Assembly (NCBI RefSeq): GCF_026151205.1
Contig: NC_087079.1
Location: forward strand, 10,282,635-10,346,634
DNA from: Bolinopsis microptera
Lineage: Eukaryota > Ctenophora > Tentaculata > Lobata > Bolinopsidae
DNA: 64,000 nucleotides
Direction of reading: 5' to 3'
The notes beneath the pieces were generated by a model that saw nothing but the letters and a program-made list of their open reading frames with translations, made no database searches and was not told where the DNA came from. Position 1 is the first letter of the stretch, and each line of letters opens with the position of its first letter. Below are positions 1 through 11,204 of the stretch, piece by piece. Position numbers and translations under genes: made by a program.

Positions 1-109
1 TGCCTTACCCTATTTCAAAATCATCTCTTAGTTAGTATTAGTATTAAGTGACATGAAAAATTTGTCCTGTGAAACTGTCAACTCTATTTTTTCACGTATT
101 TAACTTCAG

Positions 110-1001
110 ACTACGAGGTTGAAGAAGGCATGATTTTCACGCTACACTGTAATTCCCACGCCTTCCTGGACATCACTTCTGTTAGATATTACTACCCAAA
201 CCTTTCATTATTATGCTATGACCCCAGAGCTTACTCTGTTACTGTCAGCCATTGCAACAACAGATTTCACTGTACAATCGACACAACTCCTGGTTCATTT
301 TACCAAAATTCCTGCGATTACTCTTGGTATTCGAATATGCTAGAGGTAGTATTTTTATTAAATTATACATTAGGGTAACACTAACAGTAAGATAACTTAA
401 ACTACGCACCGCAGTAGTTTTGTGGAATTTTTCATGTATATGAGATTTTCGGAAGCTTTATTTAGCTATTTAGAGTACCAAAAAGTCCAAATATTACCGA
501 TTTAATCGAACATCGTCCATCAGTACAACTTTTTAACTCCTCAGGTGCACTATGATTGCAGCACCTGTGAAGAAGGTCACTACTTTTCACCTGGGTTAGG
601 ATGCAGGGTGTGTGAAGAGAGCACTTTCAGTCCCGGTGGGGTTCACTCCAACTGTGCACCCTGTCCTACTGGGAAAACTGTTCAGTCTGGTCTGGGATCT
701 TCCTTGGGTGACTGCACATGGAGTTAGTAGTTTAACAGCTGATATTTCATGTTGAATTAACAATCTTCAAGATGAGCATATCGAGGATAAGACATTATCT
801 GAAGTCAGATTATTTTCACATAATTTCTGTCCTCTTATTTCACAGGTCCTTGCAGTGGTGGTGAATATCTTGACCAACATACTGGGTGCCAGAACTGTGG
901 GGAGTCGACTTACAGTTCCGGAGGAACAGCGACCTCCTGTGTGGGGTGTCCTGAGGGTACGTATGTAGCAGCAGGACAAGGAAGCTTGGAGACAGACTGC
1001 T
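110..1001 (+). CDS. SUEL-lectin / cysteine-rich repeat protein, internal exons
   Basis: Three exons are readable: 110-345, 545-722 and 846-1001, each preceded by a pyrimidine-rich AG acceptor and followed by a GT donor, with phases 0 and 1 that keep the frame. The first encodes a domain with the layout of the SUEL/galactose-binding lectin family: an EEG..FTLHC start, paired cysteines, a C...FHC motif and a C-terminal CDY segment. The next two each encode a repeat of the GCC2/GCC3 or ephrin-receptor-like type (CxxCxxGxY.....GCxxC...TxSxGG....C..CP.G), with six to eight cysteines. Such proteins are extracellular or membrane-bound; the ligand cannot be read from sequence. The start lies upstream of the window. 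The exon after 1001 must start in phase 1 and was not found; a possible acceptor near 1205 leads into non-cysteine-rich sequence. The domain calls are confident, the full architecture is unknown. Confidence 0.75.
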
Positions 1002-1866
1002 GTAAGTCTATTTAACAGATGTTTTGTCTATTTAACAAAGTGATCAGTTATGGTCTGTAAGAAGCCTGCACTAATTTAAGCTGTTCATAAATTTAAGCCG
1101 TTCAGAAATCAGAAATTTAATCGTTCACCATTCAGAATTTTAGAATTTTTGTTGTTTCATTTCTTGAAACTAACCATTTTAAATCTGCAATCTGATAATT
1201 TTCCAGTTGATAACAGCGACAGCAGGAAAGAAGGAAGAGACAGACTTTTGCCGCGTACGTTAAATTTTCTAATTTTACGAATGAAAAGGATTCCCAGAAA
1301 TTTTAAATGCAAAGCAGTCTCGAGGCTGGCTGCTTTGTCTTCATAATTTCTGTCATAACATAATATCAGTATCAAAAAGTTTGACGAAGGACAAAAACCA
1401 AGGTTAATTGCTTTTTTGGTGATTTTACGCGGTATATTTAAATTTTTATTCATTTTTGATACGGTAATAATTTATTAATACTGTTGATCGCTGTATTACC
1501 GCCAGTACGACATAACTTAATGAAATTTAAAGCTATCCATTGATTTTAAATATGATTTGGGCCAAGATTTTTCTATTCTTACCCCAAATAAGTCACTAAA
1601 AAAACAAGTTGAATATTTACAATTCTATTTATTTAAGCAATAACAAATTAAAAAGCGGACATATTTATTTTTATTTATAACAGTTTTGACAGTGTTAATA
1701 TATTATAATTGCAGTTATTTGAATTGTTAAACTTTGTATAATAGAATTTCAATTTATTTAATTTTAGTTAAAACTGAAGTATTCAATTGTTTACCACCTT
1801 CATTCCCACAACATAATGAGAATCTCGCCAAAACATGATCACATGACTATTGTTTTTGCAGCATGG
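1002..1866. other. Stretch with no recognised gene
   Basis: AT-rich DNA downstream of the last readable cysteine-rich exon. The short open frames on both strands lack domain character. It may be intron of the lectin-domain gene, because no stop codon for that gene was found. Confidence 0.5.
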
Positions 1867-1867
1867 G

Positions 1868-3790
1868 TAGAAATAAAACTTCCAGCACCTCGATCGTGTC
1901 ATAATATGCCATCTATAGTTGACTTACTAATTGGTTGCGGGTAAAAAAATCAATTAAAACTGTAAAATATCGGTCCTGAAAATTTCATCTTCAAAAACGG
2001 AAAATGGTTCAGGGGCCATCTATTTAGGACGTCCACCAAAATCACGGATTTTCAGACCTCGCCCTGGGTGTGTCCGAATTTTCAAAACCACCCTCCCCCG
2101 GAAGTCCGGACTTCCAGCTACTTTTAAGAGTAAAATTAAAACCAACTCAAATCCATTGTTAATAAAATGTGTAGTTACTTAAAATATACAATAATACACT
2201 TAGTGTCTAACAAGTTTAGCACAGTTACATTTAAGTACTTAGTCTTAAGTACTCAGTGGCGTAACGTTGCCTGTTGGCGCCCCCCTGCCGAAAAAGCGCC
2301 CCCCTGTTGGCGCCCCCTCCCCTTTTGGTGCCCCTCCCTTAAATTGAACAAATTAGGTGATTTTAGAGAATACGCCGGTAAAATCTTTAAAAAAGTGTGT
2401 ATCTAGAGCAACACGCGCAGTTTTGCTAGTACTTTAGTTAAGTTTTCGAAATTGTCCCACATTCAAACGACGATTTGGCGCCCCCCTAAGACGGCGCCCC
2501 CCTGCACAGCGGGGTCAGCAGGGCCTTTCGTTACGCCACTGTAAGTACTAGTAGCAATCCAATCGAATAAGTTTTAAGGCAGTAGGAGAATATGCGAGAT
2601 GTGTCTCGGCTCTCATGAGCTGCTCCATGGTGCATGGGAATCGACTTCTCGTTCAAAATACAGGGATCTAAACTTACAGAGTAATTAGTGTCAAAGAGTT
2701 GAATAAATGGGACTTTTTCGTTAATTCTGCAAAATTTCCGAACGTCCGCATTCTCAGAAACCACCCCCTCCCCCTGTCTGCATTTGTCCGATATTCCAAA
2801 ACCACCCCCTCTCCCTATTTCAATTTGCCGGACGTCCTAAGTAGATCATAGATGGACCCCACAGAGATTGGGACAATATGATTTTGCGATTTTATTCGGG
2901 ATTTTGACTCCCAGTACCCAGTACCTCAATTAAGTTGTATACCATCATCAATTAACTGACTAATTGGTTTCTGGGCCAAAATTTCATCCAATCTGTCAAA
3001 TTTGTGTTCAAAAAATTTCATATTTGAAAATGAGACAGAATTTTGAAAATACATCTTTTTTAAGCTTTCTGCTGTGGGCTTTCTCCGACCGAAATCAAAC
3101 TTCCATCACCTCAATCGTGTCATATGCCATTGTATCTATATTCTATAGATGACTTACTAACTGCAAACTGGTTGCGGGTAAGAAAATCAGTTAAAACTGT
3201 AAAATTTCTGTCCTGAAAATTTCATCTTCAAAAACTGAAAATGGGACAATATGATTTTGCAATTTTATTCGGGATTTTGACTCCCTGTACCTCAATTTTT
3301 GGTTTTACACCATCATCAATTAACTGACTAGTTGGTTTCTGGGCCAAAATTTCACCCAATCTGTCAAATTTGTGTTCAGAAAATTTCGTATTTGAAAATA
3401 ATGGCATGGGACAGAGTTTTGAAAATGCAACTTTTCGTTTTGTTAAGCTTTCTGCTGTTGGCTTCCTCCGACCGAAAACAAACTTCCAGCACCTCGATCG
3501 TGTCATATGCCATCTATAGATGACTTACTATTTGGTTGCGGGTGAGAAAATCAGTTGAAACTGTAAAATTTCGGAAAATTCATCTTCAAAAACTGAAAAT
3601 GGGACAGTGGACAGAGATTGAGACAATATGATTTTGCAATTTTATTCGGGATTTTGACTCCCATGCCAGTAGCTAAATTTGGTTTCATACCATTATCAAT
3701 TAACTGACAAAAATTTCATCCAATCTGTCAAATTTGTGTTCAGAAAATGTCATGTTTGAAAATGGGACAGAATTTTGAAATACGCATTTT
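1868..3790. repeat. Degenerate ~0.37-kb tandem repeat, interrupted
   Basis: Related blocks recur in the same order near 1875-2030, 2880-3240, 3240-3610 and 3610-3785. Each carries an 'acttccagcacctcgatcgt'-like segment, then a 'gacttac..ttggttgcgggt' segment, then 'gggacaatatgattttgc' and 'gggccaaaatttca'. Spacing between equivalent points is about 370-385 bp. The array is interrupted by the 2254-2541 miniature transposon and its flanks. Short ORFs here recur in each unit and are not taken as genes. Confidence 0.7.
2254..2541. mobile_element. hAT-type miniature element (non-autonomous), 8-bp target duplication
   Basis: The element has near-perfect terminal inverted repeats, CAGTGGCGTAACG at the left and CGTTACGCCACTG at the right. 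It is flanked by the direct repeat TAAGTACT at 2246-2253 and 2542-2549. CAGTGGCG-type ends with an 8-bp duplication are the signature of the hAT superfamily. The 288-bp body is rich in GGCGCCCCCC and has no transposase ORF, so it would need a transposase in trans. A partial inverted copy lies at 9045-9128. Confidence 0.88.
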
Positions 3791-3807
3791 ACCTTGATTG
3801 ACGGTGT

Positions 3808-4030
3808 CAACCCATCGAGATCCAAGATCGTTGCTCTGCGATCGACGATGCTAGTTTGCGCAGCGCGTCGAAGCCCTCCAACATTTTACCCTATACTAGG
3901 TTATGGGATTCAGAATCAGCTTCCAAAACTACACTGATTACGATTACTTTCATACATTCAGGGCCTTTTTCACAAGAATTTTCTTAAAATTTGGGCGAGC
4001 GTTTTAGTGGGACTTGGAGCGCCTTATTAC
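3808..4030. repeat. Dispersed repeat, copy A
   Basis: The segment 'ggattcagaatcagcttccaaa....gggcctttttcacaagaattttctt...ttgggcgagcg' reappears at 55060-55215 (copy C) and, shorter, at 42675-42790 (copy B). An adjoining segment about a 'cgagatc...gatcgttgctctgc' motif is also shared with 55320-55390. No coding capacity was seen. Confidence 0.65.
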
Positions 4031-4137
4031 AGTGGAGTTCCCACCTACGAGTGGTGGCTGAGATGGCGCGGTGTATGCAGAGTATAATTATGTCAGGCGG
4101 GAACTCCACTGTAACCCAGGTAGGAAAATGAGGATTT

Positions 4138-4818
4138 GGGGGGGGGGGGGGGGGCAACCATATTAAAGTATATTAAAATGTAGGATTTTTCCCGATTTTG
4201 ACCCGGGGATATACTTTAATATACTTTAATATACCTACAACATACTTTAATATATCCCTATCTCCTTGGAGGCCTACATCAAAAATTGTTGCCCAAAATA
4301 AGCTTGAAATGCAATCGATTCCAAAAAGTTCTTGAAAAAATATTGAAAACTGATGGAGCTATTTCAATTTTTATGAAGTCATTTTGGCTAGTCTTCCGAA
4401 CCGAGATATTATGTGCAATTTTCCAAATTTTGTTCATGGAGGTCTTTTTACTTAGTATCCACTATATTCAACAAACACTGAGTTATATCTTTCACATAGA
4501 GTTAGTCTCATTAAAAAATATTGAAATTTTATCGAATTTGGGCAAAAGCGTATGCCCAAATATGGGCATATTTTTTTAAGCTCATAGCTCAGCCAATTTT
4601 TGACCAATCTGGATGGAAATTCATGTACTAGTCCTAAAACAGGCTTATCTTGCGAATCTGAGTGAAAAATATAGTTCATCATGTAAATCTTAACGAAGAA
4701 TATAAATCTTCTAATTGTAGGTATATTAAAGTATATTAAAATGTAGGATTTTTTCCGATTTTGACCCGGGGATATACTTTAATATGGTTGCCCCCCCCCC
4801 CCCCCCCCCCCCCCCCCC
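4138..4818. mobile_element. Poly-G/poly-C bounded foldback element, long copy
   Basis: The left end is a run of 17 G followed by CAACCATATTAAAGTATA. The right end is TATACTTTAATATGGTTG followed by 28 C, the inverse complement of the left end. Both ends also carry, in direct orientation, a block with TGTAGGATTTTT..CCGATTTTGACCCGGGGATA. The heptamer AGGATTT stands immediately left (4131-4137) and again eight bases beyond the C run (4827-4833). The 0.5-kb interior has only short ORFs of no recognised family. A compact relative with the same ends is at 45700-45824. The structure fits a non-autonomous terminal-inverted-repeat element; its superfamily is unknown. Confidence 0.7.
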
Positions 4819-4834
4819 AGAGCCCCAGGATTTA

Positions 4835-7246
4835 GTTCTTTTTATTTGGGTTATTTCGAAAAGTATTGTTTTGACTGAATGCGATTGCAATTGGAAAAGA
4901 AAAAACTGATAGTCAATTTTAAAATGCAAGCGTTTTGAAGTGTTAAAATGCACAATTTTTAAAATGTACAAAATCGACTACAAATTGATGGGAATGTCAA
5001 CATTCAAAACGTTGTATTTAGCTTAAATAAATCGGCCAATATTTAGCTCAAACAAAACACATCATTTTGAACTCTCTTCAAAAAGAGCATCAAATTTTCC
5101 ATAAAAATCTGCGTCAGAGGCAAAAAAGGAATAGTTACCGATTAATTTTGGTCATCAAATCGTAGGGTCCAATACGCAATAATTTACAAAATGCTACGAA
5201 AATTAAAATATATCCAATAAAGGAGACAGGTTGTTTAGAAATTTAATCACCACACATTTTATCATATTCAGATAGATTAAAAACTTCCCCCAACCCAACG
5301 TCATATTTCCTATTTCTCAAATCCAACTAGTTGTCAATATGTTACCACCCAAGAACATATCCCACCATTCTATACAAAATCCCTTCGTCCTTGCGAGGTA
5401 AGAGAGTCACATCTTGAGCTACCTGGATATTAATTAATTAATCAATTTATGACTGTCAACTTAAACAGAAAGGAGCTTGAAGAATGAAAATCAACAGTAT
5501 ACTCCAATCTGTCACGGTTAATTTATGGTTCTCTGTGGACTATAATGATGATCAAACTTGTTCAAGTCGCTGGCATTACACTGTACTAGTAATCAACAAC
5601 CTAATAATAAGAGTAATAATATCTCGATAACTAACCTCGTGTGGTTTTGCGTGTCGTTTGGGTGTGTGTATTACTGAGGAATTTAAACTTTCCCCCGAAC
5701 TTTTAATTCTCTGAAATGTGTACTGTTATTTGTGGCAGTCTTGATAATTGAACATCAGCCTACAGTGAGATTATCTACGATCAAAGGAGAAGGTTAACGA
5801 GTTAACAAGTCGTGACTCGTGGACCAGATTTGGTCGCAAACACACTTGATTTGCCATATATTATACTGCTGTGTAATATTGTGTGTTGCAATAAACTGAT
5901 TAATGAGTCTCCCTGTTAGCCATGAAGTCTTCATATTCCCTAGTCTGCGGCAAACGTCCACCCTATGTTGACTAAAGGCCAACTAATTACTATGTTGCAA
6001 TCGTCCATTTATGACGCTTACATCAATCAGTAATCGAGCAAACAGCCCAATGGTGCTCCAGGGTGACGAAGTGAATATCTGCATTCTTTACCCACTGCCC
6101 AGTTATGTGTTGCCCGTTTAGTAATTGTACCTACATGTAGTTATTTGCAGTGCACGATCCTTTCTGAACATGTAGTTACTCGCAGGATTTGATAATATTG
6201 CACATGAATCGTGTGATCAGATAACACGGTAGAAGAGTGCATCGCCGAGAATTTGTAGACAATTATTTCGGCTACACAGTTTATAACATGATTCCTTATT
6301 AGTTGTTTTGGCTGATTTAATCGCTTTTTGTAGATTAAAAAGTTCATGCTTTTTCTAATAATGACAAGTCATTCGTGAGACACCTCCTACGACAAAGGAA
6401 GAAGGTCTAGACAAAATCGCACACCAAGATATTAGATATGTGTCAGTTGTGTCTGGTTTTATAGAAAGGTACTAGTTCAAATTGAAAGCAACAAGCACAA
6501 TTTACCGGCCGATATTTGAAATTCAAATAGAAACCAGCGCGCAATAAGCGCGCCTGAGAAAATGTGGGCCATGAAAACTGTATGGAAATATTTATTCCGC
6601 GCCCTACGTTTTAGTTGAAGTCAGATTAGCTCTGAGAGACCGTCGCTAAGCGTTCTATGTTTATCAGCACAATTTGAACAGATCATGCAAAGAAGATAAA
6701 ATTTAACAAAAAAGCAGTATCTCGTTCGATTTTGTTAACTTAAGCGATACATCGGTCAAAATTACACAGATGAATTCTACAAATGGAAATTGGAACTACT
6801 AAAACAACTATTAACCCATAAGTTACTTACTTAATCACGAAAGAAATAATTACCTGATCAGTACATGGCACTACACCAATCATTATATCTCTGTTGAGAA
6901 CAGACCCACTTCTACTCAGGGCCTGAAGTGATCATTATAAAAGTGCAGCTTAATCATTGTACAATTTGAAAAGCCTAGCACAGTTGTGGAATGTAGGCAC
7001 GTAATAAACAAACTGACATCAACTCCCATCAAGTAAAATAATTTCATGGATAACTGTAGACGTGGCTGGGGAGCTGAAGATGGTGCAAGTTTGTTTTGAC
7101 ACGTGACAAAAATACAAGTACTTGATTGATTGCAGCTGCAATCTGATTCTAGCTATGGTTGTTCCATGTCGCAAGCTGATTGGTCTATCGCTGTAACGTG
7201 TAAAAACAAGCACACCTTCTTTGTCTATAATCGATATTATACTGAC
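4835..7246. other. Gene-poor stretch
   Basis: No exon, RNA gene or named repeat was recognised. The longest open frames (60-80 codons) have no domain character. The minus-strand Nup35-like gene may have its 3' exons here. One weak candidate begins at an acceptor near 7044 (reading minus) and encodes LS..LFYLMGV, which faintly resembles the family sequence that should come next. Confidence 0.4.
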
Positions 7247-7737
7247 CTTTCTAGCTTGTATTTTAGATTCGAACATGAGATGCAGCCAATTCCCTTGTGA
7301 TGGCTTTTCGAACTTTGTTATTTTTCCGAACTGCGAGAAATGCTGCAACACAGATTCTGACGAATTTGACGGAAATCTGAAACAATAAAATATGTCAAAT
7401 CAACAGCTAGGGACCATTAAAACCATATTTTATCTGTCTGTCTGCGGCCTGCCTGCCTGTATTTTTGTCTGCCTGTCTGTTTGTCCCTCTGTTTGTCTGT
7501 CTGTTTGTCCCTATGTTATGTAACTTCTGTCTGTAACTTACCCGAACACAGTAACCCAAGTGTCCGGTAACGGTTCCTCGTACATACTCTCTCCAGCTAA
7601 AGTTCCTAATCTCCGGGCGGGGGACCTGGACCTGGCTCTGCTTCCTGGGGATTGTTGGAATTTTATAACTAAGAAGGGGAGCACAGCCCTAGGAGTAACA
7701 GCTGTTACTAAAATGTGTGATCGTCCACAGTTCCTCG
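7247..7737 (-). CDS. Nup35/Nup53-like nucleoporin, two internal exons
   Basis: Reading the minus strand, an exon from about 7737 to 7542 ends in the codons for TWVTVFG and a GTAAGT donor. After an intron it joins in frame to an exon 7376-7247 that starts FPSNSSESVLQHFSQFG and ends SKIQARK before a GTCAGT donor. TWVTVFGFP followed by a helix with L.HFSQFG.I, then GNWLH..FESK.QARK, is the diagnostic core of the RRM-like MPPN domain of Nup35/Nup53, a scaffold nucleoporin that dimerises through this domain in the inner ring of the nuclear pore. The segment before it is serine/arginine/proline rich, as in the family's linker. The first-exon acceptor is tentative. The exon with the rest of the MPPN domain (usually ALS.NG...IGV) was not found with certainty, so the gene may be intact with a long intron or may be a fragment. 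Confidence 0.72.
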
Positions 7738-7739
7738 CT

Positions 7740-9040
7740 AAAATATCATCAGCAAGACATCGAACCTTAAATTACTCACCTAGGGAGTAGCTAAGGATCC
7801 ATTGGATTCATGCGAAATTACACATCTGTGTAATGTCCCTAGGTCGAGGAACATAATACTATTCAAAAGCCTACGTCTCACGAACATGTGAAATGTTACC
7901 ACAGACAAACTGTTCCTTCATTATTAGGTACTGAACAGCTAAAAAGTTCAGTCGAAAGTGAGGTGCTTGTTATAATACGATATTATGGAGGTGTGAGTAG
8001 AAAAACCCCAGGTGGTAGAAAAACGGAACATTTTTAGAGTCCTTTATCCTACGATTTTTCTGACAGCTTTTACCGGCTTCTGTATCTTTTTTGTTTTTGA
8101 CAACTGTAGATTCAGATTATAAACTGGTGTTAATCTTTAGTAAACGTCATGATACTGGGTCTGTACTCATATAAATTTGTAAATCTTGACTTGACCTTTC
8201 AATCTAAAAAATTCCAAGGATGCAAGGAGTTTCCTTTTCCAAATAAGTTCCCTGATTTAATATAGTACGTATTGTATTATCTTTATTAAAGAGCTGGCAC
8301 CAAATATTTAAAGCAATGCTATGTTCAATATTCACGGCAGCGAAAATTAGTAATGACCAATTAACATTTACGTATAAATGACGAAAATAGTCATTGTGCG
8401 AATTCACAATCCTCAATTCGTGTCTGAGAGTGAACTTTTCATGTTGTTGCTAGTTGATAAAGCCGTACATGAGTACATTGTAACATTGTTCAACTGATTC
8501 GGGTACCCGTTACACAGTGCGGTCGAACGTAGTCAAGCCTGGCTTTATTCTATTTTCAAATTTGTTGTCGTTGTTTTCAAGTGTTATTCTTTGCTTTAAA
8601 ATTAAATGAAATGCGGACTTCACTTGAATTGATTCAGCTTTACCACCAAATAGAATAACAAACTACTGTACTACCCACAATCAGTTCATCAATTAACTAA
8701 ATTAATCTTATAATTGAATTACCTTGTAATTCAGAACAACATGTAATTCAGAACAGCATGGAACTTGTACGTTCCCTATTAATGTATCTGAACAATGTGC
8801 ATTGTCAACACTACACGTAGATCTTAAAGATCTATAATCTATTCTTCTACGCTCAACTGTTTCTTAGTTTCTATGCCGTTTGTGTGTCTATGTTAGTGTT
8901 TGAGGTTTCAAATTTTTTTAATTTCTAGTCAATTCGGTCACGGTTGTTAGTGACATGCTATTTTTACTGGTGTCTGGTATTCAGTATTCACGTGTAGAAA
9001 TTGTACAGGAAATGAATTGGTCCAATATTAATTGCTTATA
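7740..9040. other. Stretch with no recognised gene
   Basis: AT-rich DNA. 5' exons of the minus-strand Nup35-like gene would be expected here but no convincing exon was recognised. The 70-codon open frame at 8204-8416 (-) has no recognisable features. Confidence 0.4.
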
Positions 9041-9044
9041 GTAA

Positions 9045-9128
9045 TCACCTAAAATCACCTAATTTGTCCAATTTAAGGGAGGGGCGCCAAAAGGGGAGGG
9101 GGCGCCAACAGGCAACGTTACGCCACTG
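9045..9128. mobile_element. Fragment of the same hAT-type miniature element
   Basis: This matches, in inverse orientation, about 85 bases of the left end of the 2254-2541 element (GGCGCC-rich stretch, then CAACGTTACGCCACTG at the outer end). One internal GCCCCCCTG..AAAGC block present at 2254 is absent here. The other end is missing, so this is a truncated copy. Confidence 0.8.
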
Positions 9129-9167
9129 TACTAAGTTACTAGACAATTCACTCCTACAATCTTTGAA

Positions 9168-9618
9168 GGGGGGGGGGGGGGATCATACACATAGTACCGT
9201 ACGTGACGTTGGGGGGGGGGGGGTGGGTCATTTTTTCTTCCAAAACACAGTTCGTACATGGTACATTTCCCAGAAAAACAGTTAGTACATGGTACTAAGG
9301 GGGGTGTCCAACCCCAAAAAAACACATTTTACCTTTTTTGAGTTTCTTTTTGGGGTTTTTTGAATTTTTTTCCTCTTTTTGTAACTTTTTATCTAATTAG
9401 ACTACATTGAAAACAAAACCATTACTAAATAGTGGTTACAATTTGTCCATTTTCCAATGTTTAATGAGCTGTTTAAAGCAATTTATGGGTGGGTATCTTA
9501 TTTTATATACCAAGACACTTTAGTACCGTGATTTCTCAACAGTTAGTACCACAACAGTTAGTTTGACAAAATTCCAGAATCACACTTAGTCGACGTCACG
9601 TACAGAACTTAGAACCTG

Positions 9619-9662
<44 letters not shown>
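9168..9662. mobile_element. Poly-G/poly-C bounded element
   Basis: The left end is 14 G at 9168, with a second run of about 12 G near 9210. The right end is about 43 C at 9620-9662. Inside the ends lie inverse-complementary segments around GTACGTGACGT (left) and ACGTCACGTAC (right). The heptamer ATCTTTG occurs just outside both ends (9159-9165 and 9667-9673), offset by two and four bases. The interior holds repeated 'agttagtac' words and no substantial ORF. It resembles the 4138 and 45700 elements in layout but not in interior sequence. Confidence 0.6.
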
Positions 9663-9663
<1 letters not shown>

Positions 9664-9815
9664 ACTATCTTTGCACAATGCACATACAAAAGCACTTAGC
9701 CAAGTTCACAGTATCATTAACATTTGAATTGAACTATTAGCTCATATTTCTCATGTTCCGTATAGAATTGGAGAAGTCACTGAATCTACTAATATTATTA
9801 TGTACTTGCGGGAAA

Positions 9816-10661
9816 TTGGTAGATCACCGACCGGCTATAAGCCGGTTATAAGCCGGCTATAAACCGGCTTATAGCCGGCTACAATTTTTATAGCCGGCTA
9901 TAAGCCGGCTTATAGCCGGTTAGTAGCCGCTTACATTTGTTGTTGAGCGACGGCTATTAGCCGGTTATAAGCCGGCTATTAGCCGTTTAGGTATCGGCTA
10001 TAAGAAATTCAGTGAAAACGGCTATTAGCCGGTTATAAGCCGGCTATTAGCCGTTTGGGTATCGAAAGTGGTTATAAGCCGGTTATAAGCCGGTTATAAG
10101 ATATTAACTCAACTTCATCGTACTGAACGATAGTCAGGAGCCGGCTATAAGAAATTCAGCGAAAACGGCTATTAGCCGGTTATAAGCCGGCTATTAGCCG
10201 TTTAGGTATCGAAAGTGGTTATAAGCCGGATATAAGCCGGCTATAAGATATTAACTTAACTTCATCGTACTGAACTGAGTTAATATCTTATAACCGGCTT
10301 ATAGCCGGCTTATAACCACTTTCGATACCTAAACGGCTAATAGCCGGCTTATAACCGGCTAATAGCCGTTTTCACTGAATTTCTTATAGCCGGCTCCTGA
10401 CTATCGTTCAGTACGATGTAGTTGAGTTAATATCTTATAACCGGCTTATAGCCGGCTTATAGCCGGCTCATAACCACTTTTAATACCAAAACGGCTAATA
10501 GCAGGCTTATAGCCGGCTAATAGCCGTCGCTCAACAACAAATGTAAGCGGCTACTAACCGGCTATAAGCCGGCTTATAGCCGGCTATAAAAATTGTAGCC
10601 GGCTATAAGCCGGCTTATAGCCGGTTAGTAGCCGGCTTATAGCCGGTCGGTGATCTACCAA
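9816..10661. mobile_element. 846-bp foldback element built from GGCTATAAGCC words
   Basis: The outer ends are exact inverse complements: TTGGTAGATCACCGACCGG at the left and CCGGTCGGTGATCTACCAA at the right. The arms consist almost wholly of CCGGCTATAAGCCGG-type units, each itself a short palindrome, with spacers such as AAATTCAGTGAAAACGG and a TCATCGTACTGAAC segment that recur in inverse order in the right arm. The axis is near 10265. No ORF of note. No clear target duplication was seen (left flank gcgggaaa, right flank ctggccaa). Confidence 0.85.
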
Positions 10662-10739
10662 CTGGCCAAATTTTGTTTACTTTTAAGTTATGTAAACCTT
10701 CTAACTAATGTAAAGAACTAACGTCACGTAAAGTATCTA

Positions 10740-10797
10740 AGTAAAGTAACAACAAACCAGGAGTGATGATAGTAGCTAAGTTAAGTAAGTATCTTAC
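10740..10797. repeat. Left remnant of the 56-bp minisatellite
   Basis: One slightly diverged unit (AAGTAACAACAAACCAGGAG, then TGATGATAGTAGCTAAGTTA) matches the array at 16472-17753. Its position directly left of the LINE suggests the LINE landed inside the array. Confidence 0.8.
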
Positions 10798-11204
10798 TAT
10801 ATATAAAGCGAGACGATATATATATATATATATATATATCTGTGCCATTTTACTGACACCACGGCATCAACTTTAACGCGACTTTCCGCAAAAACCGTAA
10901 AAGATATACAACTGAAACTTTTTTGACTGGGTCAAATGCTTTTATGCTTTTCAAATCAGCATGAAAAAATAAAAAATTGGCCAAGGAATAAGAGTTTTAG
11001 AGCCCAAAATTTGGACCCCCGAGTGGTGTCAAAAACGCGAATTAAATAGGTAATAATTATTTTAGTCTCTTGAGTCTTGACACCATTTTAGGGTTATACC
11101 GCCGAACAACAACAAAAGGAAGCAAGCAGGTTTTCATCGAGGAAGAACAATTTGTTATCGAGGGAATAGGATCTAAAAGTGAAGTCATCGAGGAGTCTGC
11201 GTAC

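Noticed and set aside
4726-4971. 81-codon minus-strand frame with a poly-glycine run.
   Set aside because: The glycine run is the C28 homopolymer of the element end; no family resemblance elsewhere.
9064-9325. Overlapping short frames with glycine or proline runs.
   Set aside because: They are translations of the poly-G tracts of the bounded element.
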